This document shows positions 1 to 7,059 of a DNA stretch of 14,489 bases, piece after piece. The stretch's first letter is position 1; each line of letters begins with the position of its first letter. The stretch is from an uncultured Sutterella sp. (GTDB taxonomy: Bacteria > Pseudomonadota > Gammaproteobacteria > Burkholderiales > Burkholderiaceae_F), in NCBI GenBank assembly GCA_934249275.1, contig CAKQKT010000046.1, positions 1 to 14,489 of the forward strand. The letters run 5' to 3'. The translations under genes were made by a program, and so were the position numbers. Under the pieces are notes generated by a model, which did not search any database, was not told where the DNA came from, and saw nothing but the letters and a program-made list of their open reading frames with translations.

Positions 1-1
1 C

Positions 2-64
2 GGCTTCAGAGACGACAACTACTTTTTCCTAAAAGTCAAGGCTGCGTTCCCCGGACTTCCGTGA
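2..64 (+). CDS. C-terminal end of an unidentified protein (partial)
   Basis: Frame 2 is open from the left edge to a TGA at 62-64 and encodes GFRDDNYFFLKVKAAFPGLP. The stop lies seven bases before a strong intrinsic terminator with a U-tract on the + strand, which is what a real gene end would look like. The aromatic and basic tail is loosely reminiscent of C-termini of some DDE transposases, but 20 residues are too few to name a family. The rest of the gene lies left of the window. I am fairly sure a + strand gene ends here and unsure what it is. Confidence 0.5.
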   Translation, partial: GFRDDNYFFLKVKAAFPGLP

Positions 65-70
65 TGAACC

Positions 71-108
71 AAAAAAAGGGAGAACCGTTGAACGGTTCTC
101 CCTTTTTT
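71..108. terminator. Bidirectional intrinsic terminator shared by the left-edge gene and polA
   Basis: A near-perfect inverted repeat pairs GGGAGAACCGTT (78-89) with AACGGTTCTCCC (91-102). In practice this is a 10-bp GC-rich stem with a five-base loop. It is flanked by seven A on the left and six T on the right, so each strand ends in a U-tract. It sits between two convergent stop codons (TGA at 62-64 on +, TGA at 127-129 on -) and can serve both. Confidence 0.9.
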
Positions 109-126
109 ACATTTACTTCGCTTTCA

Positions 127-2967
127 TCAATGTGCTGCTCCCCAGCTGTCACCCATGCCGACCTCAGCAACGAGCGGCACGGAGAGGGAGGCGACTCCCG
201 CCATCAGTTCGGGCACCCTGGCCTTCACAAGCTCCGCCTCGTCGGCCGGCGCCTCAAGAATCAGTTCGTCGTGCACCTGAAGGATGAGCTTGGTGCGAAG
301 GCCTTCGCTTCTCAGCCAATCGTCGACAGCGATCATGGCCTTCTTGATCAGGTCGGCGGCCGTGCCCTGCATGGGCGCGTTGATGGCCGCACGTTCGGCG
401 GCGGCCTGCACGGGCTTTCGCGAACTGGCGATTTCGGGGATCCACAGGCGGCGACCGAAAGCCGTTTCCACGTAGCCCTTTTCATGGGCTTCGGCACGCT
501 TGACGTCCATGTAGGCGCGCACGCCGGGATAGCGGGCAAAGTACTCGTCGATGTAATGGGAGGCCATGCGGCGCTCAATGCCGAGATTCTGCGCAAGACC
601 GAAGGCGCTCATGCCGTAGATTAGGCCGAAATTGATGACCTTGGCCATGCGGCGTTCGTCGGAGGTAACTTCCTCGGGCTTGCGGCCGAAAACCTCGGCC
701 GCGGTTGCGCGGTGAATGTCCTCGCCTCGGGCGAACGCATCCAGAAGCCCCTTGTCCTGCGACAGGTGAGCCATAATGCGAAGCTCGATCTGAGAATAGT
801 CGGCCGAAATGATCACATTGCCCGACTCGGCGACAAAAGCTTCGCGCACGGCGCGGCCTTCGTCCGTACGCACCGGAATGTTCTGAAGATTGGGATCGGA
901 GCTGGCCAGTCGCCCCGTCACGGCGACGGCCTGGCCGAAGGTCGTGTGCACTCGGCCGTCCTTCGGATCGACCATGCGCGGAAGCTTGTCAAGATAGGTG
1001 CTCTTGAGCTTCGTGAGGCGGCGATGCTCCAGAATGAGCTTCGGAAGCGGATAGTCAAGCGCAAGCTCCGTCAGAACTTCTTCATCGGTTGAAGGAGTGC
1101 CGGAACTCGTCTTCTTCTTGGCAGGGAGACCGAGCTCGGCAAAGAGAACCTGCGCAAGCTGCTTGGGACTGGCAAGATTGAATTCACGGCCTGCAAGCTT
1201 GTAGGCTTCGGCCACCAGACTGTCGATGCGGACGGTGAGAGCTTCGGACTGCTGCGCCAGGCGGAAGTCGTCGATAGCAACACCGGCCTCCTCCATGCGG
1301 CCGAGCACGCCGATGAGCGGCTGCTCGAGCGTTTCATAGATGCCCATCAGGCCGTCCTCCAGGTCAAGCCTCGTCATCAGAACGGCATGCAGGGCGCGAA
1401 TCGCGGCCGCCTCCTCGCCGAGCAGTTCGACAACCGCCTTCGAATCGGCCTGCTTTGCAGGTATGGCCTTGGCACCCTTGCCGACAACGCTCTCGCGGGT
1501 GGGAATCGAACGAGCCAGCGAACGGGCGGCGAGAAGCGGAAGCTCGTGCTTCAAATGAGCTTCAAGCACGTAGCTCATCAGCATTGTGTCGTGAATCATT
1601 CCGCCAAGACGCACGCCTTGAGATAGGAAAACATGCGCCAGCGTCTTAGCGTCATGCGCCACCTTTGCTTCCGATCCTTCGAGCCACGGGCGCATCACAT
1701 CCATGACATGTGCGACGGGCAGCTCATCCGTGAAGCGAATCACAAAGACGTCCTTGATCGAAAGCGCGATGCCGATCGCCGCGGGATCGGCGTGACGGGC
1801 ATCGCCATCCCAAAGCATCGTGAGCGCGACGGGCATGGCCCGCTTTTCATCAAGCAGACGGCCGGCAAAAAGTTCAAGTGCCATGCGGTCGGCGACTTCA
1901 TTCACTTCAAGCTCGTCGGGACGACCTGCGAGCGCAGGCGAAAAGCTCACCGACATGACGGGGGCCGCAGGTGCGGCCTTCTTCACGGGAGCGGGCTTCG
2001 GTTCGGGCTTGGCAGCAAGCGCCTCGGCCGCGAAAGCTTCGCGCGAAAAGAGGCCGCCGAGATCATCAGGGTCTGCTGGCGCAGGTTCGGGTTCGGCCGC
2101 GGCACCGATGCCGGAAGGCGCCGCGCGCTTGAGAGTCGACACCGACATTTCCCAGCGACGGCAGAAGGCTGCTACGGCATCGGGATCAGCCGGCTTTACG
2201 ACGAGCGCCTCGGGAACACAGCCTTCGGGCAGATCGACCGTTCGGCAAATGGTCGTAAGACGACGTGCATCGTCGAGGAACTCCAGACCGGCGCGCAGAT
2301 ATTCGCCGGCCTTTCCCTTCACTTCGCCCGCATGCGCCTTGACGCCCTCAAGATCGCCGTACTCGGCAATCCACTTGGCAGCGGTCTTCGGACCGCACTT
2401 TTCGATGCCGGGCACATTGTCGACCTTGTCGCCCATGAGGGAAAGGTAGTCGACGATGCGTTCGGGCGGCACGCCGTACTTCTCGATGACGCCTTCGCGA
2501 TCGTAGAACTTCACGTTCATCGTATTGATGAGCACGATGTCGTCGTCGACCAGCTGGGCCATATCCTTGTCGCCCGTCGCGATGATGCTCTTCATGCCGG
2601 CGGCGCGCGCCTTCTCGGCGATCGTCGCAATCACGTCGTCGGCCTCAACACCGGGCACCGACACGACGGGCCAGCCGAGATTCTTCAGAATTCCGTGAAG
2701 CGGCTCGATCTGAACGCGCAGATCATCGGGCATCGGCGGACGGTTGCTCTTGTACTCCGGGAACATTTCATGACGAAAGTTCTTCCCGGGCGCATCGAAA
2801 ATAATCACGGCATGATCGGGCTTGGCAAGCGACCAGACCTTGCCGAGCATGCCCAAAAAGCCGCGGACGGCCCCGGTCGGCTCGCCCGAACTCGTGCGAA
2901 GGTCGGGAAGTCCGTGAAAGGCGCGGAAAAGATAATTGGAGCCGTCGATGAGAAGAATCTTGGACAT
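127..2967 (-). CDS. polA: DNA polymerase I with degenerate 3'-5' exonuclease domain
   Basis: DNA polymerase I fills gaps and removes RNA primers in Okazaki fragment processing and excision repair. The protein is 946 aa, close to the usual 900-950. The 5' nuclease domain (about 1-285) looks intact: DGSNYLFRAF at 8-17, GVEADD at 106-111, TGDKDM at 131-136 and GDKVDNVPGI at 179-188, followed by a helix-hairpin-helix. An Ala/Pro/Glu-rich linker covers about 283-340. The polymerase domain is intact: motif A DYSQIELR (723-730), motif B KVINFGLIYG (776-785) and motif C VHDE (898-901). The middle domain (about 350-545) keeps the fold signature HDTMLMSYVL (459-468). By eye, however, it has M384 and W386 where E. 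coli has D355 and E357, L443 for D424, L515 for Y497 and E519 for D501. Proofreading is therefore probably absent. The ATG at 2967 gives the canonical N-terminus; its ribosome binding site is weak. No partner gene follows, and a terminator lies just downstream. Confidence 0.97.
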   Translation of the reverse strand: MSKILLIDGSNYLFRAFHGLPDLRTSSGEPTGAVRGFLGMLGKVWSLAKPDHAVIIFDAPGKNFRHEMFPEYKSNRPPMPDDLRVQIEPLHGILKNLGWPVVSVPGVEADDVIATIAEKARAAGMKSIIATGDKDMAQLVDDDIVLINTMNVKFYDREGVIEKYGVPPERIVDYLSLMGDKVDNVPGIEKCGPKTAAKWIAEYGDLEGVKAHAGEVKGKAGEYLRAGLEFLDDARRLTTICRTVDLPEGCVPEALVVKPADPDAVAAFCRRWEMSVSTLKRAAPSGIGAAAEPEPAPADPDDLGGLFSREAFAAEALAAKPEPKPAPVKKAAPAAPVMSVSFSPALAGRPDELEVNEVADRMALELFAGRLLDEKRAMPVALTMLWDGDARHADPAAIGIALSIKDVFVIRFTDELPVAHVMDVMRPWLEGSEAKVAHDAKTLAHVFLSQGVRLGGMIHDTMLMSYVLEAHLKHELPLLAARSLARSIPTRESVVGKGAKAIPAKQADSKAVVELLGEEAAAIRALHAVLMTRLDLEDGLMGIYETLEQPLIGVLGRMEEAGVAIDDFRLAQQSEALTVRIDSLVAEAYKLAGREFNLASPKQLAQVLFAELGLPAKKKTSSGTPSTDEEVLTELALDYPLPKLILEHRRLTKLKSTYLDKLPRMVDPKDGRVHTTFGQAVAVTGRLASSDPNLQNIPVRTDEGRAVREAFVAESGNVIISADYSQIELRIMAHLSQDKGLLDAFARGEDIHRATAAEVFGRKPEEVTSDERRMAKVINFGLIYGMSAFGLAQNLGIERRMASHYIDEYFARYPGVRAYMDVKRAEAHEKGYVETAFGRRLWIPEIASSRKPVQAAAERAAINAPMQGTAADLIKKAMIAVDDWLRSEGLRTKLILQVHDELILEAPADEAELVKARVPELMAGVASLSVPLVAEVGMGDSWGAAH

Positions 2968-3283
2968 GTCGTAAACCGTATCTGCAGATATGTATGAAAT
3001 GGGACGAAAAAAATCGACTGCCGTAAGAATAGCCGAAAAAGCATTCCGTCACGCTCGCTCTCGGAACAGCTGACAACGGAACGTACATGCGGACACATTT
3101 CGCCAGTCGCCTCTGCACGCCGCGCCGTGGCACAATTGAAGCGAAAGGGCAGCAATGCGCCGCAGGAGGTCAAGCCGGCGCATGTCGATCGCCCCTCTGG
3201 GCTTCATGCCCCAATCGACCTTCCGCCCCTCAACGCGGCGCAGCTTCTCAGGAAGTGCCCGCATAAAGCGCAAAGGATTCGTC
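2968..3283. other. Divergent intergenic region between polA and the DUF2782 gene
   Basis: These 316 bases separate the divergent starts of polA and the DUF2782 gene and should hold both promoters. On the + strand the best -10-like hexamer is CACAAT at 3131-3136, without a clear -35. That would leave a leader of about 140 bases. On the - strand only weak hexamers are seen, such as TATTCT (complement of 3031-3036) preceded by GTGACG. A strong Shine-Dalgarno-like AGGAGGT lies at 3164-3170, but the first start codon after it (ATG 3182) is 11 bases away. Open frames on both strands here show no recognisable protein. No convincing RNA hairpin or terminator was seen. Confidence 0.5.
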
Positions 3284-3727
3284 ATGACAACAATCAGAAA
3301 CTGCCTGTCCGCTCTCTGCCTTATCGCCTTCTCAGCCGCCGTCTGTGCGGCGCCTTCGGCATCCAACGATGCGCCGCCTCCGTATGCAGGCGACGTCAAG
3401 ATCGCAAAAACCGCTCCGCAGCCCGAAACTGCCGCCCGCAAGTCCTCCAGAGAGGAGGCCAATCCGCTCCTGCCGAGCAAGGCCGAGATGGAAAAGGCCC
3501 GCCAGGATCGCGCTCAGGGCCACATTCCGCCCAAGTTCGACCGTCAGACGAAGATCGACGAAGTCCGTGACGAAAACAACCGCGTCACCGAATACGTCGT
3601 GACGCCGGGCACCACTCAGATTCCCTATCGCATCGAGAACCGGGCCGACCGCCCGATCGACTCCTCGCCTGCGGGCAACTCCAAGAGCACGCTCGGCACA
3701 ACCAAGTTCATTGAGCTCGGCTGGTAA
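3284..3727 (+). CDS. Secreted DUF2782 family protein
   Basis: This is a small protein (147 aa) of unknown function, predicted to be exported. Residues 1-23 look like a Sec signal peptide: MTTIRNC, then a hydrophobic core, then AVCAA with cleavage near 23. The cysteine at 21 does not sit in a good lipobox because V precedes it. A Pro/Lys/Glu-rich, probably disordered stretch covers about 27-85. The C-terminal part matches the DUF2782 pattern: DEVRDENNRVTEYVV (92-106), then the stretch TQIPYRIENR and the ending KFIELGW. DUF2782 genes commonly sit beside polA in betaproteobacteria, as here. The start at 3284 has AAGGA at 3273-3277 with good spacing and puts the signal peptide at the N-terminus. 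An upstream in-frame ATG at 3182 has a stronger but poorly spaced AGGAGG and would bury the signal peptide. It is probably co-transcribed with the next gene, 12 bases downstream. Confidence 0.85.
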   Translation: MTTIRNCLSALCLIAFSAAVCAAPSASNDAPPPYAGDVKIAKTAPQPETAARKSSREEANPLLPSKAEMEKARQDRAQGHIPPKFDRQTKIDEVRDENNRVTEYVVTPGTTQIPYRIENRADRPIDSSPAGNSKSTLGTTKFIELGW

Positions 3728-3739
3728 ACTCTAGTTCTT

Positions 3740-4519
3740 ATGGCACAGTCTTTCAATTCCGCCGACGGCCTTCGCTGGTTCGGCGAGGGTGTTCGCGCCC
3801 TCAAAAACCGACCGCTCGGGCTTGTCGGCATCGTCATCTTCTACGTTCTCGTGAGCGGCCTGCTCTCGAGCCTGCCCATCATCGGAACGATTCTCGCCGG
3901 CGTCTGGATGCCCTTCGGAGCAGTGCTCACGGGCTTTGCCGCACGCGAAGCGCTCGCCGACAGGCTGCCCACATACGCGCCGCTCTTTGCCGCCTTCAAG
4001 AAGGAAGGCATGAGGTTGCACCTCATCGCCGTCGGCCTCATCAGCGCCGGCGTGCTTGAGCTCATCATGCTCATCTTCCAGCTTCTTTCCGCCGATCAAA
4101 TCTCGCAATGGAAGATGTCCGAGGGCGTCATTGATGCAAGCAGCGTCGCGGCACACTTCCCTGCAGCAGGCGTCGCATCGGTGCTCGTCCTCTATATTCC
4201 GCTCTTCATGGCTACGCTTTTTGCGCCGCTTCTCATTGCGGATGCTGGACAAGGCGCGGGCAAGAGCTTCTTCTACTCGTTCTTCGGCATTCTGAAGAAT
4301 TTCACCGCGTGCTTCACGACCGGATTTCTGCTCGTTCTTCTGACAAGCGCCGCAGTCTTTCTCACGATCGGTGCGGGCTTTGCCGCCGGGCTTGGCGGCG
4401 CAACGACATACATCACGCCGATCATCGCGATCTTCATCACAACGATCGCTCAAGCCTGCGTCTGGCCGATGTATCGAGACCTGTTCGGTCCGAAGAATCT
4501 ATTTAACCGACTCAATTGA
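3740..4519 (+). CDS. BPSS1780-type polytopic membrane protein
   Basis: This 259-aa integral inner-membrane protein has unknown function. The start resembles the BPSS1780 family of Burkholderiales (a helical stretch with W13 and F14, then KNRPLGLVGIVIFY at 22-35). Hydrophobic segments that can span the membrane lie near 27-47, 48-68, 93-117, 143-168, 190-216 and 222-243. A short polar loop lies at 118-140. There are no obvious catalytic or metal-binding residues. It follows the DUF2782 gene by 12 bases with no terminator between, so the two are probably one transcript and may work together at the envelope. The ribosome binding site before ATG 3740 is weak, which would fit translational coupling. 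The family assignment is by remembered pattern and moderately sure; the membrane topology class is clear. Confidence 0.8.
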   Translation: MAQSFNSADGLRWFGEGVRALKNRPLGLVGIVIFYVLVSGLLSSLPIIGTILAGVWMPFGAVLTGFAAREALADRLPTYAPLFAAFKKEGMRLHLIAVGLISAGVLELIMLIFQLLSADQISQWKMSEGVIDASSVAAHFPAAGVASVLVLYIPLFMATLFAPLLIADAGQGAGKSFFYSFFGILKNFTACFTTGFLLVLLTSAAVFLTIGAGFAAGLGGATTYITPIIAIFITTIAQACVWPMYRDLFGPKNLFNRLN

Positions 4520-4528
4520 AGTCCTGGA

Positions 4529-4560
4529 TGGAAAAGGCCGCAGCAATGCGGCCTTTTCCA
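4529..4560. terminator. Hairpin terminator between convergent membrane-protein gene and dinB
   Basis: A perfect 14-bp stem TGGAAAAGGCCGCA (4529-4542) pairs with TGCGGCCTTTTCCA (4547-4560) around a GCAA tetraloop. It lies between the TGA at 4517-4519 and the dinB stop at 4564-4566. The uridine tail is imperfect on both sides (TTCTTATTCTT on +), so efficiency is uncertain, but position and stem support a shared terminator. Confidence 0.75.
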
Positions 4561-4563
4561 TTC

Positions 4564-5718
4564 TTATTCTTCGAAGAGAGATAGCTGTCCATCGTCCTTG
4601 AGCGCGGGCGATGCAACGGTAAGGCCAAGAAGCCTAATGCCGCCCCGCGGAATCTCCATGCCGGCAAGAAGCCCGCAGGCATCCTCCGCTATGCGCGGTA
4701 AAACGCTCTCGTCATACGGAACATCAGCCGTAACGGATCGCGTTCGCGTCGAAAAGTCATGGCTTCGGACCTTGAGCGTAAGCGTGCAGCCCGCAAAGTC
4801 TGCGCGGCCAAGCCTGACGGTCAATTCCGCCGCCAGCTCTCCGATGATGTCCCTCAGGCGTTCAATATCGCTGATATCCCGCTCGAAGGTTCGCTCGCAG
4901 CCGACGCTCTTGCGAACACGGACCGCGCGCACGGGACGATCATCGATGCCGCGCACGAAACGATAGAAGTCATAGCCCGACTGTCCGAAGTGACGCATAA
5001 GATCGGAGAGCGGCATGGCGCGCAGTTCCGGCGCCGTATGTATCCCCAGCGCATGAAACTTGGCGGCCGTAGCGGGCCCCACGCCCCAGAAAGCCTCAAT
5101 CGGAAGCTTGTCGATGAAGTCGATGGCTCTCTCCGGGTGAATCGTGCAGAGCCCGTCGGGCTTTCTCCAGTCGGAGGCCACCTTGGCAAGAAACTTGTTG
5201 TAGGAAATGCCGGCGCTGGCAACGAGTCCGAGCTCCTCGCGTATCGCCTGCTTGATCGCCAGGGCCACCTCAACGCCGAGGGCGAGCCCCTTCTTGTTGA
5301 CGGTCACGTCAAGAAACGCTTCGTCAAGGCTGATGGGCTCGATGATGTCCGTATACCGATGAAAAATCTCATGGATCTGGCGAGAAACCGCCTTGTAATG
5401 GCTCATGCGGTTCTCGACAAAGATCAGATTGGGGCAAAGCTCAAGCGCCTTCGAGCTCGGCATGGCGCTGTGCACGCCGAAACGCCTCGCCTCGTAGCTT
5501 GCCGTTGCGACGACGCCGCGCCCCTGAGCATGGCCGACCGCTATCGGGCGGCCTCGCAGCTCGGGTCTGTCACGCTGCTCGACTGAAGCATAGAAAGCAT
5601 CCATGTCGACATGCACGATCTTGCGCGATACATCGCGCACGAGCGTGATTTCGTCCCCGGCATCCGGGCGGACGCGACGGGCGACGTCGGACTGTTCTGA
5701 AGATGGACTGGGCGGCAT
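4564..5718 (-). CDS. dinB: DNA polymerase IV (Y-family translesion polymerase)
   Basis: This low-fidelity polymerase bypasses damaged bases and is recruited by the sliding clamp. From the ATG at 5718 it is 384 aa, against about 350 usual, with an extra polar N-terminus of about 30 residues. Catalytic carboxylates are present: D38 in VHVDMDAFYASVEQ and D132/E133 in SLDEAF. Y43 occupies the steric-gate position. The thumb helix-hairpin-helix region contains WGVGPATAAKFHALGI (211-226). The little-finger domain includes SVGCERTFERDI (271-282). The protein ends in QLSLFEE, a good beta-clamp binding motif. The start is not certain. A TTG at 5751 extends the frame by 11 codons, and a GTG at codon 27 would give a more standard length; neither has a better ribosome binding site. 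No LexA-type CTGT-N8-ACAG box was found upstream. Confidence 0.95.
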   Translation of the reverse strand: MPPSPSSEQSDVARRVRPDAGDEITLVRDVSRKIVHVDMDAFYASVEQRDRPELRGRPIAVGHAQGRGVVATASYEARRFGVHSAMPSSKALELCPNLIFVENRMSHYKAVSRQIHEIFHRYTDIIEPISLDEAFLDVTVNKKGLALGVEVALAIKQAIREELGLVASAGISYNKFLAKVASDWRKPDGLCTIHPERAIDFIDKLPIEAFWGVGPATAAKFHALGIHTAPELRAMPLSDLMRHFGQSGYDFYRFVRGIDDRPVRAVRVRKSVGCERTFERDISDIERLRDIIGELAAELTVRLGRADFAGCTLTLKVRSHDFSTRTRSVTADVPYDESVLPRIAEDACGLLAGMEIPRGGIRLLGLTVASPALKDDGQLSLFEE

Positions 5719-5863
5719 GGTCGTCGTTGAATGGAAAAATGCACGGCACAAGAATAATCCAGATCGTTCGGAAACAACAGATGAACGTCGCCGAAGCAGT
5801 CACGAATAGCCGTCTACTGCCAAATTACATCTTTTGGACATGGTCGGAAGGATGCAAAAGGAC

Positions 5864-5869
5864 TACAAT
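5864..5869 (+). promoter_or_regulatory. Candidate -10 element for fdxA
   Basis: TACAAT matches the sigma-70 -10 consensus at five of six bases and lies 45 bases before the fdxA start codon. A TTGGAC at 5834-5839 resembles a -35 but is 24 bases upstream, too far for a standard spacer. The hexamer at the correct distance is poor. The promoter is therefore tentative and may need an activator. Confidence 0.35.
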
Positions 5870-5914
5870 CAGAACCTTACATTTTGTCCCCCAATATCCT
5901 AGGAGATTCCTTCA

Positions 5915-6238
5915 ATGCCTCATGTTGTCTGCGAAGCCTGCATCGGCTGCAAGCGCACCGACTGTGTCGACGTCTGCCCTGTCGACTGCTTCCGCGAAGG
6001 CCCGAACTTTCTCGTGATCGACCCCGACGAATGCATCGACTGCGCCGTGTGCATCCCCGAATGCCCGGAAGCCGCCATTTTCGCCGAGGAGGATGTCCCT
6101 GAGGATCAGCAGGAATTCATCGCGCTCAATGCCGAGCTCGCCCGCGAATGGCCCTCCATCACGCGCCGCAAGCCCTACCCCGACGACGCCGACCAGTATC
6201 ACGGCGTCAAGGGCAAGCTGAAGTTCCTCAAGCGCTGA
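5915..6238 (+). CDS. fdxA: 7Fe-type ferredoxin FdxA
   Basis: This 107-aa soluble electron carrier resembles Azotobacter ferredoxin I. By that pattern C9, C17 and C50 would bind a [3Fe-4S] cluster, and C21, C40, C43 and C46 a [4Fe-4S] cluster, with motifs [15 protein letters not shown] and [15 protein letters not shown]6, C12 and C25 are additional cysteines not needed as ligands. The C-terminal half carries the typical VPEDQQEFI and GVKGKL segments of this subfamily, and the length is typical. AGGAGA at 5901-5906 sits eight bases before the ATG. It is followed by its own terminator and then by fpr, its likely redox partner. It is divergent from dinB. Confidence 0.96.
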   Translation: MPHVVCEACIGCKRTDCVDVCPVDCFREGPNFLVIDPDECIDCAVCIPECPEAAIFAEEDVPEDQQEFIALNAELAREWPSITRRKPYPDDADQYHGVKGKLKFLKR

Positions 6239-6252
6239 GAAACACTCTGACG

Positions 6253-6285
6253 ATGGCGGCTCTTGCATGGAGCCGCCATTTTTTT
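6253..6285 (+). terminator. Intrinsic terminator between fdxA and fpr
   Basis: ATGGCGGCTC (6253-6262) pairs with GAGCCGCCAT (6270-6279) around a seven-base loop. The repeat is followed by a run of seven T (6279-6285). This is a textbook + strand terminator 14 bases after the fdxA stop. The fpr ribosome binding site begins only 14 bases after the T-run, leaving no room for a separate downstream promoter. Confidence 0.9.
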
Positions 6286-6313
6286 CACCATCTCACCACG
6301 GAGATCCTCCGAC

Positions 6314-7042
6314 ATGCAGACCGTCACGCTCACAAGCCGGCGCGAAGTTGCTCCCGCCATCTTCGAACTCGTCTTCACCCGCCCCGAAGGCTGGGCCTTC
6401 GAGGCAGGCCAGTTCGCCCGCATCGGCCTGCCCCTCGAAGGAGAGGAACCCGTCTTTCGAGCTTATTCGATCGCCGGCTCCCCCGAAGTTCCGGGCCTGC
6501 GTTTTCTCGTAAAGATTGTTGAAGGCGGAATGCTCTCGCCTCGCCTTTGCGCTCTCAATCCCGGCGACGAAGTGCTGCTTGACGGCTGCGCTCAGGGAAA
6601 TCTTCTTCCCGCCAGGATTCCGGGCGGCAACACGCTCTGGATGCTTGCAACGGGTTCCGGACTGGCCCCCTTCATGGCCATGACGGGAGACACCAAGACG
6701 CTCGCCGCATGGGAGAAGCTCGTGCTCGTCATCGGCGCCCGCACACGCAGCGAAGTTGACGGTCTGGCCGCCTACGCCGCCTCCGAAACGAAGGTGCCGC
6801 TCACGATTCTCACCGCCGCCTCGCGCGAAGAAGGCGAGCTTGCCGGACGCATCCCCGCCCTCATTGAATCCGGCGCTCTTGAAGCAAAGGCCGGACGCGC
6901 CTTCACGCCCGAGTCCGCCCGACTGCTTCTGTGCGGCAATCCCGACTTCATCCGAGACACCCGCGCCCTGATGAAGGCTCGCTGCATCGTCTCTCCGCGC
7001 CTTGGCAAGCCCGGCCAGCTCCTTGTAGAGTCTCTTTGGTAA
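6314..7042 (+). CDS. fpr: Ferredoxin--NADP reductase
   Basis: This FAD flavoprotein of 242 aa passes electrons between NADPH and ferredoxin or flavodoxin. The FAD-binding barrel carries RAYSIAGSP (49-57), the RxYS flavin motif. The NADP domain carries ATGSGLAPFMAM (112-123) and CGNPDFI (207-213), as in bacterial ferredoxin-NADP reductases. The protein ends in ESLW rather than the more common ending with an aromatic residue followed by a short tail. GGAGAT at 6300-6305 sits eight bases before ATG 6314, which fixes the start; an upstream in-frame ATG at 6263 would lie inside the terminator loop. It follows fdxA, its plausible partner, but across an intrinsic terminator. The next gene begins 17 bases downstream, so fpr, the RnfB-like gene and nth look like one unit. 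Confidence 0.92.
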   Translation: MQTVTLTSRREVAPAIFELVFTRPEGWAFEAGQFARIGLPLEGEEPVFRAYSIAGSPEVPGLRFLVKIVEGGMLSPRLCALNPGDEVLLDGCAQGNLLPARIPGGNTLWMLATGSGLAPFMAMTGDTKTLAAWEKLVLVIGARTRSEVDGLAAYAASETKVPLTILTAASREEGELAGRIPALIESGALEAKAGRAFTPESARLLLCGNPDFIRDTRALMKARCIVSPRLGKPGQLLVESLW

Positions 7043-7059
7043 TTTTCGATCCCGAGCCC

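Noticed and set aside
1633..2997. Long + strand open frame of 454 codons opposite polA
   Set aside because: It is antisense to the clear polA coding sequence, has no family motif and a His/Arg-rich composition typical of antisense frames in GC-rich DNA.
3049..3290. - strand frame over the polA / DUF2782 intergenic region (product with EKLRRVEGRKVDWGMKPRG)
   Set aside because: It looks superficially protein-like, but it has no ribosome binding site or known pattern, and it would overlap the start of the DUF2782 gene on the opposite strand.
3731..4453. - strand open frame of 240 codons with strongly charged product
   Set aside because: The opposite strand encodes a convincing multi-span membrane protein; the reverse of hydrophobic codons gives the Asp/Glu/Arg-rich shadow.
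5719..5914. LexA (SOS) box upstream of dinB
   Set aside because: No CTGT-N8-ACAG or close variant could be found between dinB and fdxA; an isolated ACAG half alone is not enough.
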